Positions 27,830 to 36,172 of a stretch of 64,000 bases of DNA are shown piece after piece. The notes beneath the pieces were generated by a model. It was given only the letters and a program-made list of their open reading frames with translations, searched no databases and was not told the DNA's origin. Source of the DNA: Rhodobacterales bacterium 56_14_T64 (GTDB lineage: Bacteria > Pseudomonadota > Alphaproteobacteria > Rhodobacterales > Rhodobacteraceae); assembly GCA_002162795.1 (NCBI GenBank), contig MAAY01000042.1:17486-81485 (forward strand). Direction: 5' to 3'. Position 1 is the stretch's first letter. Every line of letters begins with the position of its first letter. The position numbers and the translations under genes are program-made.

Positions 27830-28731
27830 GTACTCGTGCCGGATTCGTGGCCCTGATTGGTGAACCGAACGCGGGCAAGTCGACGCTGCTGAACCGCATG
27901 GTTGGCGCCAAGGTGTCGATCGTGACCCACAAGGTGCAGACCACCCGTGCGCGCATTCGTGGCGTGGCGATGGATGGTCAAAACCAGATTGTGTTCGTCG
28001 ACACGCCCGGCCTGTTTGCGCCGCGCCGTAGGCTGGACCGCGCCATGGTTGCCGCTGCCTGGGGCGGTGCTGCGGATGCGGACGTGATCGTGCTGATGGT
28101 CGAGGCCCACAGGGGTGTCACCGAGGGCGTTGAGAAGATCCTGGAAGGCCTGGCCGAAATTGGCGAGGGGCGTACAGTACTTCTGGCGATCAACAAGATT
28201 GACAAGGTTCCGACCGAAAAACTCTTGGGATTGGCTCAGATATTGAACGAGCGCTATGCCTTTTCCGAGACCTTTATGATCTCGGCTGAAAAGGGGCATG
28301 GGGTCGAGGATCTGCGCAGCTGGTTGGGGGGCAAAGTACCCGAAGGTCCGTGGTTGTATCCCGAGGATCAGATCGCCGATCTGCCGTTGCGGATGATTGC
28401 CGCCGAGATGACCCGCGAGAAGCTGACGCTGCGGTTGCATCAGGAATTACCTTATCAAATGACGGTCGAAACCGAAGGCTGGGAAGATCGCAAGGATGGC
28501 TCGGTCAAGATTGACCAAGTAATCTATGTGGTACGTGACGGTCACAAAGGCATCGTACTGGGCAAGAGCGGCGAGACCATCAAGGCTATTGGTCAGGCAT
28601 CCCGGACTGAATTGACCGAGTTCCTGGATCGTAAGGTGCATTTGTTCCTGCAGGTCAAAGTGCGGCCCAACTGGCAGGATGAGTCCGAGCGCTATTCGCA
28701 GATGGGGTTGGACTTCAAGGACGGAAACTAA
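27826..28731 (+). CDS. era: GTPase Era
   Basis: 301 residues, ATGA overlap with rnc. GTPase motifs: GEPNAGKST (12-20), T in [12 protein letters not shown] (59-62), NKID near 123; the C-terminal KH domain with [18 protein letters not shown] binds the 3' end of 16S rRNA. Needed for 30S maturation, and its coupling to rnc and recO is the usual order. Terminator-like hairpin follows. Confidence 0.97.
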   Translation: MSTRAGFVALIGEPNAGKSTLLNRMVGAKVSIVTHKVQTTRARIRGVAMDGQNQIVFVDTPGLFAPRRRLDRAMVAAAWGGAADADVIVLMVEAHRGVTEGVEKILEGLAEIGEGRTVLLAINKIDKVPTEKLLGLAQILNERYAFSETFMISAEKGHGVEDLRSWLGGKVPEGPWLYPEDQIADLPLRMIAAEMTREKLTLRLHQELPYQMTVETEGWEDRKDGSVKIDQVIYVVRDGHKGIVLGKSGETIKAIGQASRTELTEFLDRKVHLFLQVKVRPNWQDESERYSQMGLDFKDGN

Positions 28732-28765
28732 GGTTGGGCGGTTATCGCTCAAGCTCAAGTGTTGA

Positions 28766-28793
28766 GCTTCCCCGACCGATAGTTCGGGGAAGC
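28766..28793 (+). terminator. Terminator-like hairpin after era
   Basis: GCTTCCCCGA / TCGGGGAAGC, perfect 10-bp stem with 8-base loop, followed by a weak T stretch (CTTCGTT). Located 35 bp after the era stop. Confidence 0.5.
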
Positions 28794-28816
28794 CTTCGTT
28801 CTATAGGACCCAAGAC

Positions 28817-29146
28817 ATGGCCCGTCTGACTGCTGAGTTCTGGGTTCATGCCTATTTGGCGCGGCTCAGGTTTCAGGAAATTCCCGCCTTTGTAGTGGCG
28901 CACGGTGACGACACCGCCGGCGCTGTGCTGGTCAAGTTGAATACACTGGACGGGCAGGCGATTGCGTTTCAGCGCTCGTTTGATCTGATGAGTGGCGAGC
29001 GGCAGTGGATCGAGCTGGCCTCAGGGGAAGAGCGCGACGTCGATACATCCGTTCGCAAACAGCGGGAATTCGACCCCGATCTGTGGGTGATCGAGGTCGA
29101 GGACCGACAGGGGCGTCACCTTCTGGGTGAACCGGGGCTGGAGTAA
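28817..29146 (+). CDS. DUF1491 family protein
   Basis: 109 residues. RLTAEFWVHAYLARLRFQEIPAFVVAHGDDTAGAVLVKLNTLDG and the later DPDLWVIEVEDRQGRHLLGEPGLE are the DUF1491 pattern, a small alphaproteobacterial family commonly found beside era/recO. No signal or membrane segment. Role unknown; the position in the era-recO cluster hints at a housekeeping role. Confidence 0.85.
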   Translation: MARLTAEFWVHAYLARLRFQEIPAFVVAHGDDTAGAVLVKLNTLDGQAIAFQRSFDLMSGERQWIELASGEERDVDTSVRKQREFDPDLWVIEVEDRQGRHLLGEPGLE

Positions 29147-29452
29147 TTACCAGCCGCTGGTTTTCATCGCGATATCGTGGCCTATGGCGGATGGTGCCCC
29201 ACCGGCAAACGCGCGCACCTGCCCGGCAAAGGTTTTGAAAAACTCCTGCGACTGCAGATGAGCCAGTGTCTCGGCGCTGTCCCAGCGGCCCCAGTGGAAC
29301 CGGGTTTCCTTGTCGTCTGCCACGGCCACTTGATAGGTGAATTTTCCAGCAATTACCGGATCGCTTTCGATGGCGGTTATGAAATCTTTCATGGCGCTTT
29401 GCCACGGGGCTTCGTCGCCGCTGTATTTGTAAGTGATGGTGATGCCGCGCAT
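29147..29452 (-). CDS. Dimeric alpha-beta barrel protein (ABM/monooxygenase-like)
   Basis: 101 residues. MRGITITYKYSGDEAPWQSAMKDFITAIESDP and later FHWGRWDSAETLAHLQSQEFFKTFAGQVRAF match the ferredoxin-like fold of antibiotic biosynthesis monooxygenase/YgiN-type proteins, which oxidise quinols or bind small aromatic ligands as dimers. It is on the opposite strand inside the era-recO run, starting at its own promoter region with a 26-bp perfect inverted repeat. Ends exactly where DUF1491 ends. The ligand cannot be told. Confidence 0.68.
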   Translation of the reverse strand: MRGITITYKYSGDEAPWQSAMKDFITAIESDPVIAGKFTYQVAVADDKETRFHWGRWDSAETLAHLQSQEFFKTFAGQVRAFAGGAPSAIGHDIAMKTSGW

Positions 29453-29463
29453 GATTGAAATTC

Positions 29464-29489
29464 CTTAATTAACTGATGCGTTAATTAAG
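29464..29489. promoter_or_regulatory. Perfect inverted repeat, candidate repressor operator
   Basis: CTTAATTAAC, TGATGC spacer, GTTAATTAAG: 10-bp perfect arms, centred about 24 bp upstream of the minus-strand ABM-like gene start (29452). AT-rich 8+ bp palindromes in this place are typical sites of dimeric HTH repressors. No regulator is next to it. Confidence 0.55.
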
Positions 29490-29581
29490 ATAGGCAATGG
29501 ATCGGGGCATTCAAGGGGCTCCTTGCGGTTTGCCGGGGCTTCGGGTCTGTTGCATGCTGGAAACCTGAGGGAGAGCGGCCA

Positions 29582-30307
29582 TTGGAATGGCGTGATCACG
29601 GCATCTTGCTAAGCCTGCGTCGCCATGGTGAAAGCTCGGCCATTATTGATGTCTTCACCGAAGAGCATGGCCGTCACGCAGGCGTGGTGCGCGGAGGTGC
29701 CAGCCGCAAGCAAGCACCGGTGCTGCAACCCGGCGCGCAGTTGGATCTGATCTGGCGCGCCCGGCTAGAGGATCATCTGGGGCACTATCAGGCCGAGCCA
29801 CTGCGCAGCCGCGCGGCGGCGGCGTTTTCGGGGCGCATGGCGCTGGCAGGACTGAATGCGGTGACAGCGCTGTTGTCGTTTTGCCTGCCAGAGCGCGAGC
29901 CTCATGCCAGCCTTTATACCAAGTCCGAGCAGCTATTGGACCTATTGGAGCAAGAAAGTCTGTGGCCATTGGCCTATCTGCACTGGGAGTTGGCGCTGCT
30001 GGAGGAAATGGGATTTGGGCTGGATCTCACCAGTTGTGCGGTGACGGGGGCAACAGAGGGGCTGATCTATGTCTCTCCCAAGTCCGGTCGGGCGGTATCT
30101 GCCGAAGGGGCAGGGGACTGGGCAAGTCGGTTGTTGCCGCTGCCGCCTGTTCTGCGCGGTGAGGGCGATGCTGGGGATGCTGAGATAGAGCAGGGTCTGC
30201 GCACCACTGGTTTCTTCCTTGAGGCACGTCTGGCGCCGTCGTTAGGCCATCGTCCACTACCCGAGGCGCGCGGGCGATTTGTTGATGCCTTTACTCGGCG
30301 GCGGTGA
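29582..30307 (+). CDS. recO: DNA repair protein RecO
   Basis: 241 residues from a TTG start ([21 protein letters not shown]). The OB-fold N-terminus is followed by the helical part ([45 protein letters not shown]), the pattern of RecO, which loads RecA with RecR on single-strand gaps. The cysteine pair of zinc-containing homologues is reduced to one. Ends 17 bp inside the convergent META gene. Confidence 0.92.
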   Translation: MEWRDHGILLSLRRHGESSAIIDVFTEEHGRHAGVVRGGASRKQAPVLQPGAQLDLIWRARLEDHLGHYQAEPLRSRAAAAFSGRMALAGLNAVTALLSFCLPEREPHASLYTKSEQLLDLLEQESLWPLAYLHWELALLEEMGFGLDLTSCAVTGATEGLIYVSPKSGRAVSAEGAGDWASRLLPLPPVLRGEGDAGDAEIEQGLRTTGFFLEARLAPSLGHRPLPEARGRFVDAFTRRR

Positions 30308-30695
30308 ACAGCATCTCGCGGCCCGCGACATTGCTTAGGATCAGTGTACTCCCCGAGACTTCGGATAGGGTCATGTCTTGTAGGGCCTGCAGGAATTGGC
30401 TTTCCGCTGCCAGATCATCGCAGGCCATGCGTGTAACGTTAAGGTGCTGGGCATCGAACCAGGGGTAGGGGGCGTCCAAGTCGGCACTGTAGTTGTTGCA
30501 CGGGGCGACACCGGCGATGCGGCCCGGCTCAGGAAAGTTCAACGTAGCCGTGGCTGCAAAGGGCTGGCCGTCTATCTCTGTCAGGTGCCATTTGTTGTCA
30601 GCAGCGCCGTAGGCAGCAATGGTTTCATCACCTCTGCAGGCGGCAAGGCTAAGGCAGATGAAGCCAAGAGGGATCAGGGAATTGGGCATAGGCAT
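30291..30695 (-). CDS. META-domain lipoprotein (HslJ-like)
   Basis: 134 residues. [20 protein letters not shown] is a lipoprotein signal (lipidation at C20). [26 protein letters not shown] and [21 protein letters not shown] are the META/HslJ fold, a small outer-envelope domain linked with heat and novobiocin tolerance in E. coli. The two cysteines in APCNNYS and TRMACDD may pair. Convergent overlap of 17 bp with recO. Confidence 0.85.
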   Translation of the reverse strand: MPMPNSLIPLGFICLSLAACRGDETIAAYGAADNKWHLTEIDGQPFAATATLNFPEPGRIAGVAPCNNYSADLDAPYPWFDAQHLNVTRMACDDLAAESQFLQALQDMTLSEVSGSTLILSNVAGREMLFTAAE

Positions 30696-30725
30696 GCCGC
30701 CAATCTAAGCAAGATCGCTGGGCGT

Positions 30726-31280
30726 TCAAGCTGGGGATTGTGCCAAAATCAACTCTATCAGATGGCACAGCGGGTTGGGCGATAGGTTTTGGCTGTTGGG
30801 CAGATCATCGAGCCCGATCAGCGTGGCATAGATCATCTTTGAATAAGGGGTGGGGGGGACTTTGGCCTCGGTCAGCAGGCTGTCCAGGTAGGCGAGCCGC
30901 CGGGCATCCACCCGGTCCACTGTTTGCCGCACCAACGGTTCCGCACGGGCCCAGGCCCGGATAGCGCTTTCTGATGCCTGGTTTGGGTCCAGTTCGGCGG
31001 GGGTCTTCTGAGCAATCTGTGCCAGCGCACGCAATCGGTCGCGCGGGGTGGGCACGGGGGCCAGGGCGTCAATGATATCAGTGACCGCGCGTTGCTCCCA
31101 CAGTTCCATCATCGCGCGGTGAAAACCCGCAACGTCCGGAAAATGCCAGTAAAACGACCCTTTGGAACTGCCTACCCTGCGGGCCAGCACCTCGGCTTTT
31201 AGGGCAGTAGGGCCGTGTTCGGCCAGAGCGTTGAAGCCGGTAAAAATCCAGTCATCTGGGGAAAGTCTTGGTTTGGACAT
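30726..31280 (-). CDS. TetR-family repressor
   Basis: 184 residues. Helix-turn-helix: WIFTGFNALAEHGPTALKAEVLARRVGSSKGSFYWHFPDVAGF is the TetR DNA-binding pattern. The C-terminal ligand domain is generic. Divergent from the membrane protein at 31362; two copies of the palindrome ATACG-N4-CGTAT lie in the 81-bp gap, which makes this a self-contained repressor/target pair. Confidence 0.9.
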   Translation of the reverse strand: MSKPRLSPDDWIFTGFNALAEHGPTALKAEVLARRVGSSKGSFYWHFPDVAGFHRAMMELWEQRAVTDIIDALAPVPTPRDRLRALAQIAQKTPAELDPNQASESAIRAWARAEPLVRQTVDRVDARRLAYLDSLLTEAKVPPTPYSKMIYATLIGLDDLPNSQNLSPNPLCHLIELILAQSPA

Positions 31281-31289
31281 GCGTAAACT

Positions 31290-31303
31290 ATACGGATGCG
31301 TAT
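31290..31303. promoter_or_regulatory. TetR operator-like palindrome 1
   Basis: ATACGGATGCGTAT: ATACG, four bases, CGTAT. It is 10 bp upstream of the TetR start codon. Confidence 0.6.
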
Positions 31304-31328
31304 GGACTCTGGCAAGGGGATCTGCAAT

Positions 31329-31346
31329 CCATACGGTAACGTATGG
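31329..31346. promoter_or_regulatory. TetR operator-like palindrome 2
   Basis: CCATACGGTAACGTATGG: the same ATACG-N4-CGTAT core with perfect outer arms. It is 16 bp upstream of the membrane protein start. Centres of the two sites are 41 bp apart. Confidence 0.65.
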
Positions 31347-31361
31347 AATCGGAGAAGAGAG

Positions 31362-31748
31362 ATGCAGATCAATCGTAGTTATGCCGCCGCTGCTGTCCTG
31401 ATGGGGTTAACCGTGGGGCTTCATATTTTTGGCGGAGGGCCTGAGATCCACGACCCGATCCGAGCTAGCGCACTTCCGGATGTGGTGCGCGCCATTGGCT
31501 CGGTGTTGTGGCATGCGGTGACCTGGATGCTGATCCTGATGGCCGTGGCCCTTGGTTGGCTAAGCCTGCGCCGTGATCCTGCGCTTTTTGTCATAGTGGC
31601 TGCGATGCAGGTTGGCTTTGCGGCGCTGTTTGTCTTTTATGGCTGGACGCTGCTAGGTACGCTTTGGGAAACGCCTCAATGGGTTATCTTTAGCGTCATT
31701 CCCGTGGTTATGTTTTTTGGGCTTTGGCAAGACAAGCGCAGCGCATAG
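31362..31748 (+). CDS. Small four-helix membrane protein, likely TetR target
   Basis: 128 residues from ATG after GGAGAAGAG. Four hydrophobic segments (AAAAVLMGLTVGLHIFGG, VLWHAVTWMLILMAVALGWL, LFVIVAAMQVGFAALFVFYGW, WVIFSVIPVVMFFGLW). An upstream in-frame start would extend into the operator. I do not recognise the family. Divergent placement and shared palindromes suggest induction by a small molecule sensed by the TetR repressor. Confidence 0.75.
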   Translation: MQINRSYAAAAVLMGLTVGLHIFGGGPEIHDPIRASALPDVVRAIGSVLWHAVTWMLILMAVALGWLSLRRDPALFVIVAAMQVGFAALFVFYGWTLLGTLWETPQWVIFSVIPVVMFFGLWQDKRSA

Positions 31749-31801
31749 CGGACCATCAGATCAAAGATCGCGGAGGATATGGGGCGCGAGGTGCCTGAAG
31801 G

Positions 31802-32485
31802 TCACTCGGTCGTTATGATGTCCGCAATTTTGTTGCCAATGGCGGTGCTGGCCTTGGTCGACGGGTGGATCATGTCGAGCGCATGGTACGAGCGGTCCCC
31901 GTGCGGAACCAGATCGCGCAGGGACAAGAAATAAATACCGCTGTCGATCTCGGCCAGGCGGGTAATGCGTTGCTCCAGAATATCGCCTTCTTCACGGCAG
32001 TGCTCAATCGCCGAGCCAACACCGGGGCTGCGCAGGTATCCGACATAGATGACTTTTGCCCCGGTTTGGCGGAATTGCGACAGCATGCCGGGGATGGCAC
32101 CTTTGCGCCCGTCCTTTGATATCAGCTTGTCCAGTTTGCGGTCACAGGCGAAGCAACCACAGCCGAGCCACAAATCATTGCCGCCGCCATTGACGATAAT
32201 CCAATCCCAATCACCTGCCTTGTATTGTTTGCGGATGTTCATACCGGCACTGCCAGACACCGGCAGGTGATAAATGATCCGTGCAGCCGAAATCGATCGA
32301 TCTATCACCGGTTCGCCCAGTGTTTCTGCAACGGTGTCTGGGATTGATTGGCTGCTGACACTGTTCCATGCCATCAGCGAATCGCCCATCGCCAGGATGC
32401 GGGGGCTTTGACCGCTTGGCGGTGCGCCTGCACAGCCAGACAGCAACACTGCGAATACGGCAAAAAGACGGGTGACTAAGGTCAT
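31802..32485 (-). CDS. SGNH/GDSL-type hydrolase lipoprotein
   Basis: 227 residues. MTLVTRLFAVFAVLLSGC is a lipoprotein signal (C18). Block I is LAMGDSLMAW with nucleophile S36, the glycine oxyanion block and N103 are in VNGGGNDLW, and the catalytic D/H pair is in LDMIHPS. So an envelope esterase/acyl hydrolase of unknown substrate. Right after block III is a Cys cluster, C109, C111 and C114 (GCGCFAC), with another Cys in EHCREE, which could bind metal or form disulfides. Confidence 0.85.
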   Translation of the reverse strand: MTLVTRLFAVFAVLLSGCAGAPPSGQSPRILAMGDSLMAWNSVSSQSIPDTVAETLGEPVIDRSISAARIIYHLPVSGSAGMNIRKQYKAGDWDWIIVNGGGNDLWLGCGCFACDRKLDKLISKDGRKGAIPGMLSQFRQTGAKVIYVGYLRSPGVGSAIEHCREEGDILEQRITRLAEIDSGIYFLSLRDLVPHGDRSYHALDMIHPSTKASTAIGNKIADIITTE

Positions 32486-32567
32486 GAGGCTTATTAGCGA
32501 AAATATGCCTCGATGATAACAGCCTTGAGGAGAAACAGTCTCTTTCTGAGATCGGCAGTGGTGGTGG

Positions 32568-32597
32568 GAAAAGAAAAGCCCGGCGCAAGGGCCGGGC
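32568..32597 (-). terminator. Rho-independent terminator of the Mcd gene
   Basis: GCCCGGC / GCCGGGC stem with six-base loop; on the minus strand followed by TTTTCTTTT. Lies 36 bp past the stop at 32633. Confidence 0.85.
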
Positions 32598-32632
32598 AGT
32601 TAGGGGAAAACCCCGGGGGAAATGCTTGGAGG

Positions 32633-34291
32633 TCAGGCCAGCAGGCGGCGGGCGATGACCTGGGCCTGAATTTCGGCAGCGCCTTCAAATATGTTGAGAA
32701 TGCGGGCATCACACAGCACGCGTGAGATTTTGTATTCCAAGGCAAAGCCGTTGCCGCCATGGATTTGCAACCCGTTGTCGGCGGCGGCCCATGCAACGCG
32801 CGCGCCCAGCAGCTTGGCCATTCCGGCCTCAAGATCGCAGCGGTGGCCGTTGTCTTTCTCCCAAGCTGAGAAATAGGTCAGCTGGCGGGCGATCATGATC
32901 TCAACAGCCATCATTGCCAGCTTGCCCGATACACGCGGGAATTCGATCAGCGATTTGCCGAACTGCTTGCGGTCTTGGGCGTATTGCGTGGCGATATCCA
33001 ATGCAGACTGTGCAACACCGATGGCGCGGGCTGCGGTCTGGATGCGGGCGGACTCAAAGGTCTCCATCAGCTGTTTAAAGCCTTTGCCTTCTTCACCGCC
33101 CAGCAGGTTTTCACCTTTGACCTGAAAGCCGTCGAACGCCAATTCGTATTCCTTCATGCCGCGATAGCCGAGCACTTCGATCTCGCCGCCGGTCATGCCT
33201 TCGGTGGGGAAGGGGTCTTGCTCGGTTCCGGGTGTTTTTTCCGCCAGAAACATCGACAACCCGCGGTGATCCGCGCTATCCGGATTGGTGCGGGCCAGCA
33301 GGGTCATCACATGGGTGCGGGCGGCATGAGTGATCCAGGTTTTGTTGCCAGTGATTTGATAGTCGCCATTGGCGTCCTTGATGGCGCGGGTGCGCAACGA
33401 GCCAAGGTCCGAGCCTGTGTTGGGCTCAGTAAACACTGCAGTTGGCAGGATCTCGGCGCTGGCGATCTTGGGCAACCAGTTGGCTTTCTGCTCGTCAGTG
33501 CCACCACAGATAATCAGCTCAGCCGCGATTTCGCTGCGGGTGGCCAGCGAGCCGACGCCGATATAGCCGCGCGACAGTTCCTCGGAGACCACCACCATCG
33601 AGGCCTTGGATAGGCCAAAGCCACCGAATTCTTCGGGGATGGTCAGGCCAAAAACACCCATTTCGGCCAACTCGTCGATGATCTCCATCGGGATCAGCTC
33701 GTCCTTGAGGTGCCAGTCATGGGCGTGAGGCTCGACCCGCTCGACGGCGAAGCGGCGGAATTGCTCGCGGATCATTTCCAATTCTTCGTCCAGCCCGGTG
33801 GCGCCGGTGGTCAGGTTGGCGGATTGTTCTTGCATCAACTCGACCAAGCGGCTGCGGGCGGCCTGCGTGTTGCCCGTTTGGGTCAAAGTGACGACCGCAG
33901 GTTCCATCAGTGTGTTTAAGTCATCAAGCCCCAGACCCAAATCCTGCAAGCGGACAACTTCGCCCTGGTTCATCTGAATGCCGCCGTGGATTTGGCTGAG
34001 GTATTCGCCAAAGGCGATCTGATGGATCAGCTGTTCGACCTCACCAAATTTTCCGTCCGCTTGCAGGCGTTCGGCCCATTTCTGCATCTGCACAAGGCTT
34101 TGGTGATAGGTGGCTAGCCATGACAACCCATGCGCGGCTGTTTGGTTCTGTTCAATCAACTGCCCCGAGACACGACCCTCTTCGCTAACCATCGCTGCGA
34201 CCGCAGTGCGGGCGGATTGGAACAGCTTTTCCACAGGCGGCAGCGCAGCATTGGTCAGCGCCAGCAGATCACTAAGAAGGGTCGGTTTCAT
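32633..34291 (-). CDS. mcd: (2S)-Methylsuccinyl-CoA dehydrogenase (ethylmalonyl-CoA pathway)
   Basis: 552 residues, about 165 longer at the N-terminus than ordinary acyl-CoA dehydrogenases; this extension is the mark of Mcd in Rhodobacter. The dehydrogenase part begins near DEELEMIREQFRRFAVERVEPHAHDW; FTEPNTGSDLGSLRTRA and GNKTWITHAARTHV bind FAD/substrate, and the late IFEGAAEIQ box contains the usual catalytic Glu. It oxidises methylsuccinyl-CoA to mesaconyl-CoA during acetate assimilation and passes electrons to ETF, encoded at 47129-48816. ATG 34291 (MKPTLLSDLLALTN) after AGGACCCG is preferred over the in-frame 34327. Other pathway enzymes are outside this window. An isovaleryl-type dehydrogenase would lack the N-terminal domain. 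Confidence 0.82.
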   Translation of the reverse strand: MKPTLLSDLLALTNAALPPVEKLFQSARTAVAAMVSEEGRVSGQLIEQNQTAAHGLSWLATYHQSLVQMQKWAERLQADGKFGEVEQLIHQIAFGEYLSQIHGGIQMNQGEVVRLQDLGLGLDDLNTLMEPAVVTLTQTGNTQAARSRLVELMQEQSANLTTGATGLDEELEMIREQFRRFAVERVEPHAHDWHLKDELIPMEIIDELAEMGVFGLTIPEEFGGFGLSKASMVVVSEELSRGYIGVGSLATRSEIAAELIICGGTDEQKANWLPKIASAEILPTAVFTEPNTGSDLGSLRTRAIKDANGDYQITGNKTWITHAARTHVMTLLARTNPDSADHRGLSMFLAEKTPGTEQDPFPTEGMTGGEIEVLGYRGMKEYELAFDGFQVKGENLLGGEEGKGFKQLMETFESARIQTAARAIGVAQSALDIATQYAQDRKQFGKSLIEFPRVSGKLAMMAVEIMIARQLTYFSAWEKDNGHRCDLEAGMAKLLGARVAWAAADNGLQIHGGNGFALEYKISRVLCDARILNIFEGAAEIQAQVIARRLLA

Positions 34292-34462
34292 AAGCGGGTC
34301 CTGTTTGTCTTGGGCGAAGGGTCGCATTTATTCCGTCTTGGGTGGTGGTAATCACTTTGCACTTGCAGCGCAACATAAATACGCTGCATTGCGGCATTTT
34401 GGATAATTGTTGCGCAAGCGTTTCGTGAGTGCAGCTTCGCGCGGATATGGTACAGGGGTTCC

Positions 34463-35230
34463 ATGGACAGTTTATTCTTACTCATTTCACCCTTCCAGTT
34501 GATCGCGGCAGTTGGCGTTGCCTTGTTCGCTGGTGTGATCAAAGGGCTGGTCGGGTTTGGCATGCCGATGATCCTGATATCCGGGCTCAGCGTGTTTCTC
34601 AGCCCCGAGCTGGCCTTGGCTGGTTTGATACTGGCAACTGTGGCTAGCAATGGCATACAGGCGCTGCGGCAGGGCTGGGCGGCGGCTTGGCAATCAGTGA
34701 AGCGGTTCCGGGTGTTCCTGCTGGTTGGGCTGGTGTTTTTGCTGTCCAGTGCGCAGCTGGTGCGGCTGCTGCCGACGCAGGTTCTGCTGCTGGTGCTGGG
34801 TGTCCCGATCACCATCTTCGCCTTCCTGCAACTGTTCGGGCTGCGGTTTCACCTTGAGAAACCCTCTACCCGAATCGAGGCGGCTGTAGGTGCCTTTGCG
34901 GGCTTTATCGGCGGGTTGTCGGGCGTTTGGGGGCCTCCGACGGTGGCCTATCTGACAGCGCTGGACACACCCAAAGGTGAGCACATTCGGGTGCAGGGCG
35001 TGATTTACGGGCTGGGCGCTGTGGCGCTGCTGGTGGCGCATACCGGGTCTGGGGTGCTACGCGCCGAAACCCTGCCGCTGTCACTGGCGCTACTGCCACC
35101 AGCGATGTTGGGCATGTGGGTCGGGGTGCGCTGGCACGACAGCATTGATCAGGCCACGTTCCGCAAGGCCACTCTGGTGGTGCTGGCTGTCGCCGGGCTG
35201 AACCTGGTGCGACGCGGGGTGTTCGGATGA
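34463..35230 (+). CDS. TauE/SafE-family anion permease
   Basis: 255 residues, eight hydrophobic segments. GVIKGLVGFGMPMILISGLSVFLSPELAL and, in the second half, AVGAFAGFIGGLSGVWGPPTVAYLTALDTPK are the two TauE repeat signatures. Such carriers move sulfite, sulfonates or related organic anions across the inner membrane. Divergent from mcd, and 10 bp before the cation exporter, so the pair is probably one transcript. Substrate unknown. Confidence 0.87.
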   Translation: MDSLFLLISPFQLIAAVGVALFAGVIKGLVGFGMPMILISGLSVFLSPELALAGLILATVASNGIQALRQGWAAAWQSVKRFRVFLLVGLVFLLSSAQLVRLLPTQVLLLVLGVPITIFAFLQLFGLRFHLEKPSTRIEAAVGAFAGFIGGLSGVWGPPTVAYLTALDTPKGEHIRVQGVIYGLGAVALLVAHTGSGVLRAETLPLSLALLPPAMLGMWVGVRWHDSIDQATFRKATLVVLAVAGLNLVRRGVFG

Positions 35231-35240
35231 GGATGCCAGG

Positions 35241-36137
35241 ATGAACAACCGAGTCTCGGCTGAACGTCTGGCACTGGGCTCCATCGCGGTGTCGCTGCTG
35301 GTGTTGGGGCTGAAATTCCTGGCCTGGAGGTTGACCGGATCGGTGGCGCTGTATTCTGACGCTTTGGAATCGCTGGTCAATGTTGGCGGCGCTACACTGG
35401 CGTTGATTGCCGTGCGCTATGCTCAACGGCCGGCGGATCGCGGTCATCCCTTTGGCCATCATAAGGCCGAGTACTTTTCAGCCGTAGCCGAGGGCATCAT
35501 GATCGTGGTGGCGGCATTACTGATTGTGCATCAAGCACTTGCTGCTCTCTCGACCCCGGATCTAAGCGAGCTTGGCCCTGTTGGGCTGGCGGTGAACGCG
35601 GTGGCGATGGTGATCAATCTGGCTTGGGCCCGCGTGTTGATCACTTGGGCGCGCAGCCATCATTCACCCGCAATGGCCGCCAGCGGACGCCATTTGATGA
35701 GCGATGTCTGGACCTCGGTTGGGGTTTTGGCCGGCTTGCTACTGGCGCTGTTGACAGGTTGGGCAATTTTGGACCCGGTGCTGGCCATCATCGTGGCCCT
35801 GAATATCCTGCGCGAAGGCATTCTGGTCATCCGGTCTTCGATCGGTGGGCTGATGGATTCGGCGGCAGACCCGGTTGAACAGGCGCAGATCGAAGAGATT
35901 ATTCACGCCGCCGCCATTGGCGCGCTACAGGCGCACGACATTCGCACCCGGCGGGCCGGACAGGCGCTGTTCGTCGAGTTTCATTTGGTGGTTAGTGGCG
36001 CCATGTCTGTCGCGGCGTCGCATGAGATCTGTGACGGGATTGAGGCCGCATTACAGGCGCAGATTCCCGGTATCAACACCACCATCCATGTCGAGCCCGA
36101 CAGCAAACTGGAGCCGGATGGCCTGGTCCCGCGGTAG
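35241..36137 (+). CDS. Cation diffusion facilitator family transporter
   Basis: 298 residues. ALYSDALESLVNVGGA (metal site in helix 2) and ADRGHPFGHHKAEYFSAVAEGIMI follow, then HLMSDVWTSVGVLAGL (helix 5 site) and the C-terminal cytoplasmic domain (HDIRTRRAGQALFVEFHLVV). This is the layout of CDF/ZnT-type proton-coupled exporters of Zn2+, Fe2+ or Mn2+. The ion is not resolved by the motif: the usual HD in helix 2 is replaced by SDALES, closer to MamM/FieF-like proteins. Starts with AGGATG and ATG at 35241. Confidence 0.88.
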   Translation: MNNRVSAERLALGSIAVSLLVLGLKFLAWRLTGSVALYSDALESLVNVGGATLALIAVRYAQRPADRGHPFGHHKAEYFSAVAEGIMIVVAALLIVHQALAALSTPDLSELGPVGLAVNAVAMVINLAWARVLITWARSHHSPAMAASGRHLMSDVWTSVGVLAGLLLALLTGWAILDPVLAIIVALNILREGILVIRSSIGGLMDSAADPVEQAQIEEIIHAAAIGALQAHDIRTRRAGQALFVEFHLVVSGAMSVAASHEICDGIEAALQAQIPGINTTIHVEPDSKLEPDGLVPR

Positions 36138-36172
36138 AGACCCCACGCGGGATTTCTCTATCGGAAATACAG

